Part shown: piece by piece, positions 27,503 through 37,514 of the stretch
How positions within the stretch are numbered: position 1 is the stretch's first letter
Layout: the number at the start of each line of letters is the position of its first letter
Assembly (NCBI GenBank): GCA_040905685.1
Contig: JBBDRB010000097.1
Span: 1-64,000, forward strand
Origin: JBBDMU01 sp040905685
GTDB taxonomy: Bacteria > Bacteroidota > Rhodothermia > Balneolales > Natronogracilivirgulaceae
Reading direction: 5' to 3'
Length of the DNA: 64,000 nt
Program-made: the position numbers and the translations under genes
The notes under the pieces: generated by a model
Seen by the model: the letters and a program-made list of their open reading frames with translations, nothing else
Database searches by the model: none
Told to the model about the DNA's origin: nothing

Positions 27503-29695
27503 TTACCCCGTTATGAGTTTAATTTGATACGATCCCGGAGGGATGCGGACCTGCATTGAACCGTGACCGGTGGCGATAACCTCGGCCTCCCGGTCATCAA
27601 TCATAATCCGTTGCAGGCCGGACATGCGAAAGCTGACAGCGGCTCCCTCCGAAACCACAGAACCCTCTTTTCCCTTCATGTGAATGCTGACCGGCTCATC
27701 GGAGGTAAAACCTGTTTGATCGTTCATAAACCGGGTGCCCTTTCGCACAAAGTAAAAGGAGGGATGTTCATCTTTTTCCCGGTAGGACAGGGCCCGGCCC
27801 TGCCATTGTACGGTCCCGGAAACCGTCCTGGCCGAAGTGCCGTTCGATTCCAGGGCGTAATCCATGACCCCGTCGCCGTGATCGAGGGTAACGCCAGTGA
27901 GGCCATCCTCTGAAACCCGTGTCATAGCGGCTTTCCTGTGGCCGCTGTCAAAGGGAAAAATCACACTGACGATATTGCGTGCCCCGGCAGGACCGGCGTC
28001 ATAGGTGGAATACAGGTATTTCCCCACAATGTGTCCGCTTTCGGTACGGTGGCCTCCCAGAAGAACTCCCTCTTCCAGGGTTACCCTGCCGGGCTGCGTT
28101 CCCAGGAACACGGAAACAAAAACATCGTCTTCCCGGTAGTTGGGGCCTACCTTCCATATGTATTCCGTTTTTTCCATAGCCGTAGCAACGGAGCTTGAAT
28201 TGGGATGCAAAACCAGGTTCACCTCTCCGGCTGAACGACTGGCCTGCACCTCATCGAATAAAATGAAATAGCCGGGCTTTTCATCCTGGGGATGGACGAA
28301 CACAAAATTCCGGTGATGGACTCCATTGGCGAGAGCCTCATGGGAATTACCGGATGCGTAATCAAACAGCGGTGAGGTTAAGCCTTCGAGCAGACCGCCT
28401 CCGGTCCGGTTTTGATGATTTTCGCCGTCAAGGAGGATGGTGTTGCCCGACACGGCCGTTTGGTTGATATAGTCCCAGGAAAAATCAAGGGCGCCGTTGC
28501 CCCATCCGTTATACCCGACGTTGCGGATAACATCTTCCCCGTAAGCGCTGATCTGTATGGCATTGACCTCTTTATGCTGATGATAGTCGCCCAGAAGCGT
28601 AGCATTCCACAACGCTCCGCCCAGAGACATCTCCGAAACATTGTCTTCCATAAACCAGGCTCCCCCGTCGGTAAACAGGCTGCTTGACGGCAATCCGGGT
28701 GATGGCGGCAGATCGGTCATCAGCACGTAATGCAGCAGGCGGGCCGGAGGGGTCGCATCACCCAGAATCCTGGAAGCCAGGGCTCCGGCTTTATCGGAAA
28801 ATTTTGAGGCCCGGTACCCTGCAAGTCCGGTGGCATTGAAAATATTGGGACTGGAATCCCCGAAGGTATAATACCTGCCCGTGGGCGAAAACGAGTAGCC
28901 GTATATCCACTCATACCCGCGCTGCAGCCGGCGATCCCCGTACACATCATAGAGCTCGTGGCGATGGAGAATATCCATGAAACTGGTTTTAGGGTCCCGG
29001 TGCCTTGTTCCAGTAATCCGGTGGGTATAGTTCGGTCCGGGAGTGAAGACCCCGTCGACGGTAATAAATTCATACAGCCGGTCCATATACTCCTGCAGGG
29101 AAGCGTGTCCGGTGTCCCCCTGAAACAGGGCCCACAGGCCGCGAACGCCGAACCGGTTCAGGCCCCAGCTGCTCCAGCCGGTATAGATGAACTCAACGGC
29201 CGTATCCAGCTTATCCGTAATCTCTTCGCGTTCTTCCGCGGTCAGATCATGGTAAATAAGATCATAAGCCAGGATGGAATTGTATAGGGCATCGCCTCCG
29301 GGCACCTGGTACTCCCACTGGTTGGAATAGTGGTGACGGCCGGCGTGCAAATGATCCCAGTACAGGATATTCTCCTTTATCTTACCGGCATAGAACGAGC
29401 GGTTGTCAGGATCCAGAATATAAGCCAGGGCCCCCGTGCTCATTATGTTGCTCATCAGCGCCGCACGGCGTCCCGGCTCGTCGGCCAGGTACCGGGAATA
29501 GGCGTTCTGCTCATCCGTTATATAATCTATGGCTTCTTTTTTCATTTCCGACCAGGGGGCCCGGGAAGCCCGGGTCTGCAGCTCCTCAAAATCCGGTTCG
29601 GACACGAGCAGGAACGGGTGACGGTCAGAAGTGTCTTGCGCAACGGCCAGGCTGAAAAATACCGTTAGTAGAATCAGGGTGAGGATCGCTTTCAT
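27503..29695 (-). CDS. Heparinase II/III-like polysaccharide lyase family protein
   Basis: This 730-residue secreted protein begins with a signal peptide (KAILTLILLTVFFSLAVAQ). An alpha/alpha-toroid N-terminal half and a beta-sandwich C-terminal half follow, containing the heparinase II/III core (ISAYGEDVIRNVGYNGWGNG). Such enzymes cleave acidic polysaccharides by beta-elimination. The substrate here could be alginate-like, heparin-like or ulvan-like; sequence alone does not decide. An ATG ten codons upstream is possible, but this start opens on the signal peptide. No SusC/SusD genes flank it, so it is not part of a complete utilisation locus. Confidence 0.85.
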   Translation of the reverse strand: MKAILTLILLTVFFSLAVAQDTSDRHPFLLVSEPDFEELQTRASRAPWSEMKKEAIDYITDEQNAYSRYLADEPGRRAALMSNIMSTGALAYILDPDNRSFYAGKIKENILYWDHLHAGRHHYSNQWEYQVPGGDALYNSILAYDLIYHDLTAEEREEITDKLDTAVEFIYTGWSSWGLNRFGVRGLWALFQGDTGHASLQEYMDRLYEFITVDGVFTPGPNYTHRITGTRHRDPKTSFMDILHRHELYDVYGDRRLQRGYEWIYGYSFSPTGRYYTFGDSSPNIFNATGLAGYRASKFSDKAGALASRILGDATPPARLLHYVLMTDLPPSPGLPSSSLFTDGGAWFMEDNVSEMSLGGALWNATLLGDYHQHKEVNAIQISAYGEDVIRNVGYNGWGNGALDFSWDYINQTAVSGNTILLDGENHQNRTGGGLLEGLTSPLFDYASGNSHEALANGVHHRNFVFVHPQDEKPGYFILFDEVQASRSAGEVNLVLHPNSSSVATAMEKTEYIWKVGPNYREDDVFVSVFLGTQPGRVTLEEGVLLGGHRTESGHIVGKYLYSTYDAGPAGARNIVSVIFPFDSGHRKAAMTRVSEDGLTGVTLDHGDGVMDYALESNGTSARTVSGTVQWQGRALSYREKDEHPSFYFVRKGTRFMNDQTGFTSDEPVSIHMKGKEGSVVSEGAAVSFRMSGLQRIMIDDREAEVIATGHGSMQVRIPPGSYQIKLITG

Positions 29696-29736
29696 AGCGG
29701 GGATTACGGGAAATGTCGTATACATGGGGTAAAACC

Positions 29737-30861
29737 TTACATTTGATTTAATGATTGGTCAATATCCCCGATCAGATCGTCCGGATGCTCGAGGCCAACG
29801 GACAGGCGGATCAGGCTGGGTGATGTTTGCGTTTCTTCAGGCTCACTTCGTATGCGCTGCTCCCAGAGGCTCTCCACTCCCCCCAGACTGGTGGCATTGG
29901 CAATCAGCCTGGAAGATGAAGTAATTTTCATGGCATCATCGCCATTCCCTTTAATGCTGAACGATATCATCCCTCCGTATCCGCTCATCTGCCTGGTGGC
30001 AATGTCATGGCCGGGATGGGACGGAAGACCGGGGTAGTACACCTGTTCAACCACCGGGTGGGCCTCCAGGAACCGGGCCACTTTTCCCGCGTTCTCACTA
30101 TGGCCGCGCATGCGGTACGCCAACGTTTTGATGCTGCGCTGCAGCAGCCAGCAATCAAAGGGAGAGGGAACCGCACCGCTGCCACCCTGTATGGCCCTGA
30201 TCCGGTCGAAGATCGGGCTTTCCGCTTTCGTAATGACCACCCCGCTTAATATATCGCTGTGGCCGGAAAGATACTTGGTTGCCGAATGCATGACCAGATC
30301 CGCACCATGATCCAATGGATTCTGCAGAGCCGGGCTGGCCCAGGTGTTATCCACGCTCACGATAATATTATGGGCTGAGGCTATCTCAGCTATTTTTTCT
30401 AAATCCGTTATATGCAGCATGGGATTGGATGGCGTCTCTATCCAGATCAAACGGGTCGTTTTTTGGATGGATTCCCTGATCTGTTGCGGATCGGTCGTAT
30501 CAACAAAGCTGGATTCCAAATTCCATCGCTTCATTAAACCGGTAAGGAGCAGGCGGGTCCCGTGGTATACATCGTCGGACACCATAACGTGAGCTCCGGG
30601 ATCCAGGGATTGAAATACGGCCGTACTGGCCGCCATTCCCGATGCAAAGGCGGCGGCCTGGCTGCCGTGTTCCAGGGTGGCAAGCAATTGCTCCAGGTTG
30701 TCCCGGTTGGGGTTGGATGCCCGGGTATAGATATATCCGGAGGGTCCGCCGGCCTCATCCTGATGCCGGAACATGGTGCTTGGATAGACCGGCGAGGTTA
30801 CCGACCGCGCATTGACATCGGTCTTCTCCCCCGCATGGATGGATTGGGTTTCTATATGCAT
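29737..30861 (-). CDS. PLP-dependent trans-sulfuration enzyme (Cys/Met metabolism family)
   Basis: This fold-type I PLP enzyme (374 aa) is in the group of cystathionine gamma-synthase, cystathionine beta- or gamma-lyase and methionine gamma-lyase. The PLP lysine lies in SATKYLSGHSDILSG near residue 195. The N-terminal ETQSIHAGEKTDVNARSV and YTRASNPNRDNLEQLLA are family marks. Residues alone do not fix synthase or lyase. It may act in cysteine/methionine synthesis or degradation, and lies 13 bases downstream of kbl on the same strand. Confidence 0.9.
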   Translation of the reverse strand: MHIETQSIHAGEKTDVNARSVTSPVYPSTMFRHQDEAGGPSGYIYTRASNPNRDNLEQLLATLEHGSQAAAFASGMAASTAVFQSLDPGAHVMVSDDVYHGTRLLLTGLMKRWNLESSFVDTTDPQQIRESIQKTTRLIWIETPSNPMLHITDLEKIAEIASAHNIIVSVDNTWASPALQNPLDHGADLVMHSATKYLSGHSDILSGVVITKAESPIFDRIRAIQGGSGAVPSPFDCWLLQRSIKTLAYRMRGHSENAGKVARFLEAHPVVEQVYYPGLPSHPGHDIATRQMSGYGGMISFSIKGNGDDAMKITSSSRLIANATSLGGVESLWEQRIRSEPEETQTSPSLIRLSVGLEHPDDLIGDIDQSLNQM

Positions 30862-30874
30862 GGCTGGAGTAATC

Positions 30875-32062
30875 TTAATTCGTAATTCCTAATTCGCTTC
30901 CGGCTTGTGTAAACGCCTCGATGGCTTGATCCAAATGGTCCCGTTCGTGGGCAGCGGACAGCTGCACCCTGATCCTTGCCTGACCCTTCGGTACTACAGG
31001 ATAATAAAAGCCGATCACATAAATGCCCTTTTCCAGTAGTTTTTCTGCAAATCGCTGGGAAAGAGCGGCATCATAAACCATCACCGGGACAATAGGATGC
31101 GTTCCGGGTTGGATATCAAATCCGGCAGCCGTCAGTCTTTCTCGAAAATAAGCCGTATTGCTGAGAAGCTTGTCTCTGAGTTCGGACGTTTCCGACAACA
31201 GGTTTAACACTTCAATCGAAGCCCCGGTTATGGAAGGGGCCAGGGTATTGGAAAACAGATAGGGCCTCGATCTCTGCCTGAGCATATCAATGATCTCCGC
31301 ACGGCCGGAGGTAAAGCCGCCCGATGCCCCGCCCAGGGCTTTGCCCAGGGTACTTGTGATGATATCGATCCGGTCCGTAACATCGTAAAGTTCATGAACA
31401 CCACGGCCGGTTTTGCCCATGATACCCGTGGCATGGGCCTCATCGATCATCACCAATGCCCTATACTCTTCGGCCAGATCACAGATCCTGTCCAGCCGGG
31501 CAACGGTGCCGTCCATGGAAAATACGCTGTCGGTGACGATGATCCGGTGACGGGCGTCTCCGGCCTTTTCCAGCTGCACCCTTAGATCATCCATATCGTT
31601 ATGCCGGTAGCGCAGTCTTTTGGATTTAGTTAATCTCACCCCGTCAATGATAGAGGCATGGTTGAGCGCATCGGATACAATAGCATCTTCGGGCCCGAAC
31701 AACGGCTCAAAAGCCCCGCCGTTTGCATCAAAATTAGCGGCATACAAAATGGTGTCACCGGTGCCCAAAAATTCCGTTATGGTTTGCTCGAGTTGCTTAT
31801 GGATATCCTGGGTTCCGCAAATAAACCGAACCGAAGATAATCCGTATCCATGGGAGTCAATGTATTCTTTGGCGGCCTGAATGATCTTGGGATGAGAGGA
31901 CAGGCCCAGATAATTATTGGCGCAAAAGTTGATGACCCTTTGGCCGGAGGTCTTAATCTCAGCGCCCTGGGGTGTGGTAATTACCCTCTCTTGTTTATAC
32001 AGACCTTCCTTTTTTAATTCCTCCAGTTCTTTTTCCAGTACCGGCTTGAGCGTTTTATACAT
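30875..32062 (-). CDS. kbl: 2-amino-3-ketobutyrate CoA ligase (glycine C-acetyltransferase)
   Basis: Kbl cleaves 2-amino-3-ketobutyrate with CoA to glycine and acetyl-CoA. The 395-residue length from this ATG fits the family (about 398). Marks include INFCANNYLGLSSHP near residue 45, DEAHATGIMG near 205 and the PLP lysine in TLGKALGGASGG near 240. ATGs and open frame occur further upstream, but the start MYKTLKPVLEKELEEL aligns with known Kbl. It is divergent from tdh, which makes its substrate, so the two form a threonine-degradation pair. Confidence 0.93.
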   Translation of the reverse strand: MYKTLKPVLEKELEELKKEGLYKQERVITTPQGAEIKTSGQRVINFCANNYLGLSSHPKIIQAAKEYIDSHGYGLSSVRFICGTQDIHKQLEQTITEFLGTGDTILYAANFDANGGAFEPLFGPEDAIVSDALNHASIIDGVRLTKSKRLRYRHNDMDDLRVQLEKAGDARHRIIVTDSVFSMDGTVARLDRICDLAEEYRALVMIDEAHATGIMGKTGRGVHELYDVTDRIDIITSTLGKALGGASGGFTSGRAEIIDMLRQRSRPYLFSNTLAPSITGASIEVLNLLSETSELRDKLLSNTAYFRERLTAAGFDIQPGTHPIVPVMVYDAALSQRFAEKLLEKGIYVIGFYYPVVPKGQARIRVQLSAAHERDHLDQAIEAFTQAGSELGITN

Positions 32063-32185
32063 AAAGCTTGTCCATGTCTGTTGCATTCCTGATATAACCC
32101 TGAATATAATAAATTTAACATACATACAGCATTATGTTGTTGTAAGGCTTATTTTTAAGGAACCGTATTCTGAACACAGATCATC

Positions 32186-33121
32186 ATGGAGAAATTTTTA
32201 ATTATTGGAGCCAGCGGACAACTGGGCACGGACCTTACCCTGGCATTACGGGCTCGTTACGGGGAGGATCACGTGATTGCCTCTGATCTGAATGAACCTT
32301 CCGGAGCACTGCAACCGGGACCCTTTGAAAGGCTGGATGTTACCCGAAAAGACCGCCTTAAGGCCGTGGTCAGAAAACATCAAATCACCCGGATTTGTAA
32401 CCTGGCCAGCATTCTGTCGGCCCGGGCCGAAACGGAACCGAAACGTGCATGGGATGTAAATATAAACGGGCTGTTGAATGTGCTGGACGTGGCCAGGGAA
32501 GAACCGCTCTCCCAGGTGTTCTGGCCAAGTTCCATTGCGGTATTCGGGCCCGATACGCCCCCCGTTCGTACACCGCAAACTACCATCATGAACCCAAAGA
32601 CCGTCTACGGCATCAGCAAGCTGGCCGGGGAAAGATGGTGTGACTATTACCATTTAACATACGGGGTAGACGTACGCAGCCTGCGCTATCCGGGCCTGAT
32701 CAGCTACCGCACGGCACCGGGCGGAGGCACCACTGATTATGCGGTGGATATGTATCACCAGGCTGTAAAAAATAAATCCTATGTATCGTATCTGTCCGGC
32801 GACACCCTGCTTCCGTTTATGTTTATCGATGATGCGGTCAATGCAACCATACAGCTTATGAATGCCGACGCCGGCCGCATCCGGGTTCGCTCAAGTTACA
32901 ATGTGGCCGCCATAAGCCTGTCACCCGGTGACATAGCGTCTTCCATCAGACAGCATTATCCGGATTTCCAAATTTCCTGCCGCCCTGATTACCGGCAAAA
33001 AATTGCCGGTAGCTGGCCCCGGAGCATCGACGATTCCCCCGCCCGCAGGGACTGGGGCTGGCAGCATCAATACAACCTTGATAAGATGACAGCTACGATG
33101 CTCGATAAGCTTGGCCTTTGA
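32186..33121 (+). CDS. tdh: L-threonine 3-dehydrogenase, epimerase (SDR) type
   Basis: This short-chain-type threonine dehydrogenase oxidises L-threonine to 2-amino-3-ketobutyrate using NAD. The 311-residue protein has GASGQLGTDL at the N-terminus, the YxxxK pair (VYGISKLAGE) near residue 134, and the SYRTAPGGGTTDYAVDMY block that marks SDR-type Tdh against other epimerases. It is not related to zinc-dependent Tdh. The divergent kbl supports the role. The shared 120-base upstream region would hold both promoters. Confidence 0.9.
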   Translation: MEKFLIIGASGQLGTDLTLALRARYGEDHVIASDLNEPSGALQPGPFERLDVTRKDRLKAVVRKHQITRICNLASILSARAETEPKRAWDVNINGLLNVLDVAREEPLSQVFWPSSIAVFGPDTPPVRTPQTTIMNPKTVYGISKLAGERWCDYYHLTYGVDVRSLRYPGLISYRTAPGGGTTDYAVDMYHQAVKNKSYVSYLSGDTLLPFMFIDDAVNATIQLMNADAGRIRVRSSYNVAAISLSPGDIASSIRQHYPDFQISCRPDYRQKIAGSWPRSIDDSPARRDWGWQHQYNLDKMTATMLDKLGL

Positions 33122-33123
33122 TG

Positions 33124-34386
33124 TTATGTCTCTGATCCGGATAAATCCTCCGATCGTAGCTTCCGCAGGGCAGCTATTCTGTCCATAACCGGTGGATGGG
33201 AATAGTTTAAAAACACAAAAACCGGATGCGGGGTCAGGTTGGACAGGTTGTCAACAGACAGTTTTTTTAATGCTTTTACCATCTGTTCAGGTTCGCCGGT
33301 CGTTTCGGCTGCAAAACGATCGGCTTCATACTCGTTTTTCCGGGAAAACAATTGCATAAAAATTGATAAGATCATTTCAACCGGGGCATAAAGCATGCCA
33401 AAAAAGATCAGGCCGGCATAAACGGACGCCTCTTCCATAAAAAAGGCTTCGTATAGTCCCTGGCTGGTAAGAAAAAACTGCAGCAAAGCAAACATCACCC
33501 CCATATGAATGACGCTGATCATCATGCTTTTCTGGATATGTTTCTTTTTATAATGGCCGATCTCATGGGCAAGCACAGCAACCAGTTCCGGTACCGGATG
33601 CTTTTCGGTTAGCGTATCGAACAGGGCGATGCGCTTATTCTTGCCGAATCCGGTGAAGAACGCATTGGATTTGGTGGATCTTTTCGAGCCATCCATGACG
33701 TACAGTCCCTGGAGCGGGAAATTCACTGATTGTGCATAATTCATGATGGCCTCTTTCAGATCACCGTCTTCCAGAGGTGAAAATTTATTGAAAAGCGGCA
33801 TGATCCAGGTCGGGGCTATAAACTGAATAGCCAGAATGAACAAGGCAGCGGCGCCCCAGGCATAGATCCAGGCATACATTCCGGCAAATTCGAAAAACCA
33901 GATTATCCCGGCCAGGAGAGGCAGACCCAACAGGGCGGAAAGCAATAACCCTTTAGCCAGATCAGCGGTAAATGTAGATACGGTGGTTTTGTTGAACCCG
34001 TATTTTTCTTCCATGACAAATGTAGAATACAGGCTGAAAGGCAGTGAGAGCAAACTCTGCGCCAGCATGAGGATACCGATATAGAACAGGCCGGTGGCAA
34101 TAGTCCCCAAATCCCATGCCCTGACCAATTGGTCCAGGTAATTGAATCCTCCCGAAAACCAGAAAGCCAATATTAAACCCAGGCTGATCGTGGAGGCAAG
34201 AAAGCCGAACCGGGTCCGCTCCCTGGTGTAGCTTTGCGAGCGCTGGTATTCCTTTTTATCATAAATTCCCTCAAACTCCCCTGGCAAGCCCTGCTTCAGG
34301 GATTTCAGGTTCAGGGCACCGGCTGTCAGGTTCAATATATAATCAGTCAACAGGGCTGCGAGAATAACAATGGCGTATGTATTCAT
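33124..34386 (-). CDS. M48-family membrane metalloprotease (Ste24/CAAX-type)
   Basis: This is an inner-membrane zinc protease of the Ste24 type, 420 residues with about seven helices. The HEIGH zinc motif (AHEIGHYKKKH) lies near residue 275 and the third ligand in EYEADRFAAE near 350. Bacterial members are thought to act on misfolded or small membrane proteins. It is convergent with tdh, two bases apart. Confidence 0.92.
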   Translation of the reverse strand: MNTYAIVILAALLTDYILNLTAGALNLKSLKQGLPGEFEGIYDKKEYQRSQSYTRERTRFGFLASTISLGLILAFWFSGGFNYLDQLVRAWDLGTIATGLFYIGILMLAQSLLSLPFSLYSTFVMEEKYGFNKTTVSTFTADLAKGLLLSALLGLPLLAGIIWFFEFAGMYAWIYAWGAAALFILAIQFIAPTWIMPLFNKFSPLEDGDLKEAIMNYAQSVNFPLQGLYVMDGSKRSTKSNAFFTGFGKNKRIALFDTLTEKHPVPELVAVLAHEIGHYKKKHIQKSMMISVIHMGVMFALLQFFLTSQGLYEAFFMEEASVYAGLIFFGMLYAPVEMILSIFMQLFSRKNEYEADRFAAETTGEPEQMVKALKKLSVDNLSNLTPHPVFVFLNYSHPPVMDRIAALRKLRSEDLSGSET

Positions 34387-34613
34387 ATCCGGATATAAAA
34401 TGAAATTCCTTTTAAATGACGAACCCTAAAGGTAGTTATTTTGCTTTTCGCATGTTTATCTCAGTAGATTTTATTGGCCCGTATTTTGGTGCAATTATTA
34501 AAATAAACCAATAATTTCAGATATGGTGGTTGAGCTTTACAAACTTATTTGATTTATTTCTTCTACTATTACTACTTCATTGCTCCACGGCTCACTTACC
34601 CATTGCTTAATTT

Positions 34614-35840
34614 ATGGATTTATTTGACAAACTCTCCGATCGTCCTGGCCCGCTGGGCGAAGTTGTATCAAAAGGTTATGGCTATTACACATTTCCAAAG
34701 CTGGAAGGTCCGATCGGACCCGAAATGAAATTTAATGGCAAAGATGTAATCGTTTGGAGTGTAAATGATTATCTGGGCATCGCCTCGAATCCCGATGTTC
34801 ATAAAACGGATATTGAAGCGGCCCGGCAGTACGGCTATAGTGTGCCGATGGGAGCCCGTATGATGAGCGGAAACTCGAATGAGCACGAAGCGCTTGAAAT
34901 CGAACTGGCCGAATTTACCCACAAACCCAGTGCCATCCTTCTCAACTACGGATACCAGGGAATTGCCAGTGTAATCCCTGCCCTGCTAAAGCGCGACGAT
35001 TTTTTGATCTACGATGAACTCAGCCATGCCTGCATTGTCGACGGGAAACAGCTGTCGGTGAGCGAATCGTTCGTGTATAAGCATAACGATATGGAAAGTC
35101 TCGAAAAACAACTTGCACGGGCCACGAGAATGGCCTCTCCGGGATCGTCCATTCTCGTGGTTACCGAAGGGGTCTTTGGAATGACCGGAGATCTCGGCAA
35201 TTTGAAGGAGATCATTGCCCTGAAAGATAAGTATGATTTCCGGCTGATGGTCGACGACGCCCATGGGGTGGGTACCCTGGGTCATGACGGCTCAGGTACG
35301 GGAACGGAGTTAGGCTGCCATGAGGGTATTGATATCTATTTCGGTACGTTTGCCAAATCTTTTGCCTTGATCGGGGCTTTTATCTCTACCGAAACAAGCG
35401 TTACAGAATATCTGCGGGCCAATGTCCGGAGCCAGATATTTGCAAAATCACTTCCCATTGCCCTGGTTATTTCGGCCCGGGAAAGGCTGCGGCAAATCCG
35501 CCGTCACCCCGAATGGCGTGAAAAGTTATGGGAAAATGCTATTGAACTACGTAAGGGGTTAACGAAATTAGGCTATAACGTGCTGCCTTCCGAAAGTCCC
35601 ATCACCCCCATCCTCACCCGCGGGAGCCTTGACCTGTGCGCCAAAATCATCACCGAGCTGCGGGAAAGTCATGGGATCTTTGTCAGTGGCGTATCCTATC
35701 CGGTGGTACCGCGCGGGATGGTCCTTATTCGCATGATCCCCACGGCCAGCCATACCACCGAACACATTGAAAAAACCCTGACCGCTTTCGAGGCTATTCA
35801 GGACCTGGTAAATGAAGAGGCCCTTCAGATAAGCGCCTGA
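34614..35840 (+). CDS. Alpha-oxoamine synthase, serine palmitoyltransferase-like
   Basis: This PLP enzyme joins an amino acid with an acyl-CoA (408 aa). The PLP lysine is in GTFAKSFALIGAF near residue 247, the aspartate-histidine motif in VDDAHGVGTLG near 216, and the upstream block MGARMMSGNSNEHEALE resembles serine palmitoyltransferases more than KBL or BioF. The likely product is a long-chain base for sphingolipids. A sister activity using cysteate gives capnine for sulfonolipids in related halophiles. Sequence alone does not separate the two. It stands alone, convergent with the YifB gene. Confidence 0.8.
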   Translation: MDLFDKLSDRPGPLGEVVSKGYGYYTFPKLEGPIGPEMKFNGKDVIVWSVNDYLGIASNPDVHKTDIEAARQYGYSVPMGARMMSGNSNEHEALEIELAEFTHKPSAILLNYGYQGIASVIPALLKRDDFLIYDELSHACIVDGKQLSVSESFVYKHNDMESLEKQLARATRMASPGSSILVVTEGVFGMTGDLGNLKEIIALKDKYDFRLMVDDAHGVGTLGHDGSGTGTELGCHEGIDIYFGTFAKSFALIGAFISTETSVTEYLRANVRSQIFAKSLPIALVISARERLRQIRRHPEWREKLWENAIELRKGLTKLGYNVLPSESPITPILTRGSLDLCAKIITELRESHGIFVSGVSYPVVPRGMVLIRMIPTASHTTEHIEKTLTAFEAIQDLVNEEALQISA

Positions 35841-35843
35841 CGG

Positions 35844-37391
35844 TCATCCCAGCCACCCTTCACGGTCGAGACTTCGATACTGAATGGCCTCAGCGAGATG
35901 AATGGTTTTGATGCCGTCTGAACATTCAAGGTCGGCAATAGTTCGCGATACTTTCAGGATGCGGTCGTAGGCCCGGGCAGACAGGTTCAGGGCGGTAATT
36001 GCTTTTTTAAGCAGCGCGGATCCGGCATGATCAATCCTGCAAATTTTTCTCACCAGACGCGTGCTCATCTGGGCATTGCAATACACATTTTCTATTTTCA
36101 GAAAACGTGCATGCTGGATCAGCCGTGCATCCACGACCCGCTTTCGGATGAGGGCCGAACCTTCCCCTTCCCCTTCCCCTTTACCGGAAAGTTCATCGAA
36201 ACTTACCTTATTGACTTCCACATGCAGATCAATGCGATCCAGCAGCGGACCACTGATCTTGCTCAGATAGCGCTGCATTTGGGCCGGGGCGGATCCGTTA
36301 GGATCGGCCGGGTCATACCAGTCGCCGGTTGGCGAGGGGTTCATGGAAGCAACCAGCATGATATTCGATGGATAATTGACACTCATCCTGGCCCTGGATA
36401 TACTGACATGGCCGTCCTCGAGCGGCTGGCGCAGAACTTCCAGAGCGCTTCGCTTGAATTCCGGAAGCTCGTCCAGAAAAAGGACCCCGTTATGGGCCAG
36501 TGAAATTTCCCCGGGCATGGGCATGCTGCCGCCGCCGACCAGCGCCACATCTGAAATGGTGTGGTGGGGCGAGCGAAAGGGGCGTTTGGCAATCAGGGCC
36601 TTGCCACCGGTAAGCAGACCGGCCACAGAGTGAATTTTGGTCGTTTCCAGGGCCTCGCCCAGGGAAAGTGGAGGAAGGATGGATGAGAGCCTTCTCGCTA
36701 TCATGGTTTTACCCGATCCGGGGGGACCCACCATAATAATGTTATGTCCCCCGGCGGCTCCCACCTCCATGGAGCGCTTAACATTTTCCTGCCCCTTTAC
36801 ATCACTGTAATCGATGATCTCATGCGCCTGCTCATGCCTGAACAGATTCACCAGATCGACTTCTACCGCATCAAAGGTATCCGTGTCATTCAACCAGCCT
36901 ATAACCTGCCCCAGGTTCTCCAGCCCGTATACTTGAATACCCTCAACCACGGCGGCCTCCGGACCATTTTGTAACGGGCAAATCACGTTTTTCAACCCAC
37001 GCTCTTTGGCCTCGATAACAATGGGCAAGACCCCCTTCACCGGCCTGAGGCTTCCGTCCAGGGCAAGTTCCCCCAAAATGACGGTATCCTGCAGCTTATC
37101 GTTTTTAACCTGACGGGATACCACCAGCAGGCACACGGCGATCGGCAGATCGAAGGCACTTCCTTCTTTGGGCAAATCAGCCGGAGCCAGATTTACCGTC
37201 ACCGTGCCATAAGGCATGGTTGCATTTGAATTTTTAATAGCCGGTATGATCCGGGACCTGGACTCAACGATGGCTTTGTCCGGCAATCCAACCAGATAAT
37301 AATTGGGCATGCCGCCAATATAATTCAACTCCACATCAATAAGATGTGCGTCGACGCCAAATGTGGATGCGCAGAAAACATGAGCAAGCAT
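35844..37391 (-). CDS. YifB/ComM family AAA ATPase (Mg-chelatase-like)
   Basis: The ComM/YifB family is linked to branch migration during natural transformation in some bacteria. The 515-residue protein has an N-terminal Lon-like ChlI fold (DAHLIDVELNYIGGMPNYYLVG), then the AAA core with Walker A GPPGSGKTMIARR near residue 222, Walker B NGVLFLDELPEF, and a C-terminal Mg-chelatase segment. The start at 37391 (MLAHVFCASTFGVDA) matches the family; a longer frame adds 14 residues. A short Gly-Glu repeat arises from a CCCTTC repeat near 36160. Its start region overlaps a nine-base inverted repeat. Confidence 0.9.
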   Translation of the reverse strand: MLAHVFCASTFGVDAHLIDVELNYIGGMPNYYLVGLPDKAIVESRSRIIPAIKNSNATMPYGTVTVNLAPADLPKEGSAFDLPIAVCLLVVSRQVKNDKLQDTVILGELALDGSLRPVKGVLPIVIEAKERGLKNVICPLQNGPEAAVVEGIQVYGLENLGQVIGWLNDTDTFDAVEVDLVNLFRHEQAHEIIDYSDVKGQENVKRSMEVGAAGGHNIIMVGPPGSGKTMIARRLSSILPPLSLGEALETTKIHSVAGLLTGGKALIAKRPFRSPHHTISDVALVGGGSMPMPGEISLAHNGVLFLDELPEFKRSALEVLRQPLEDGHVSISRARMSVNYPSNIMLVASMNPSPTGDWYDPADPNGSAPAQMQRYLSKISGPLLDRIDLHVEVNKVSFDELSGKGEGEGEGSALIRKRVVDARLIQHARFLKIENVYCNAQMSTRLVRKICRIDHAGSALLKKAITALNLSARAYDRILKVSRTIADLECSDGIKTIHLAEAIQYRSLDREGWLG

Positions 37392-37423
37392 ATACGAATC
37401 TTTTTTTGTTACAGTTCGTATAT
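37390..37423. promoter_or_regulatory. Nine-base inverted repeat over the yifB start
   Basis: ATATACGAA (37390-37398) is perfectly repeated in reverse as TTCGTATAT (37415-37423) with a 16-base T-rich spacer. The left arm covers the yifB start codon region, and the element lies in the divergent gap with the DUF4342 gene. It may be a regulator site or an RNA hairpin that hides the yifB start. Confidence 0.4.
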
Positions 37424-37514
37424 AGAGCAACAATCTTCGTCAACCTTGCTCGAAAAATATTTTAACCTAATAAATAGTATGAAATGTAATCAATTAACCT
37501 CAAACGCCAGTACA

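Noticed and set aside
36155..36185. Tandem CCCTTC repeat as a phase-variation switch
   Set aside because: The unit is six bases, so gain or loss keeps the frame of yifB and only changes a short Gly-Glu stretch.
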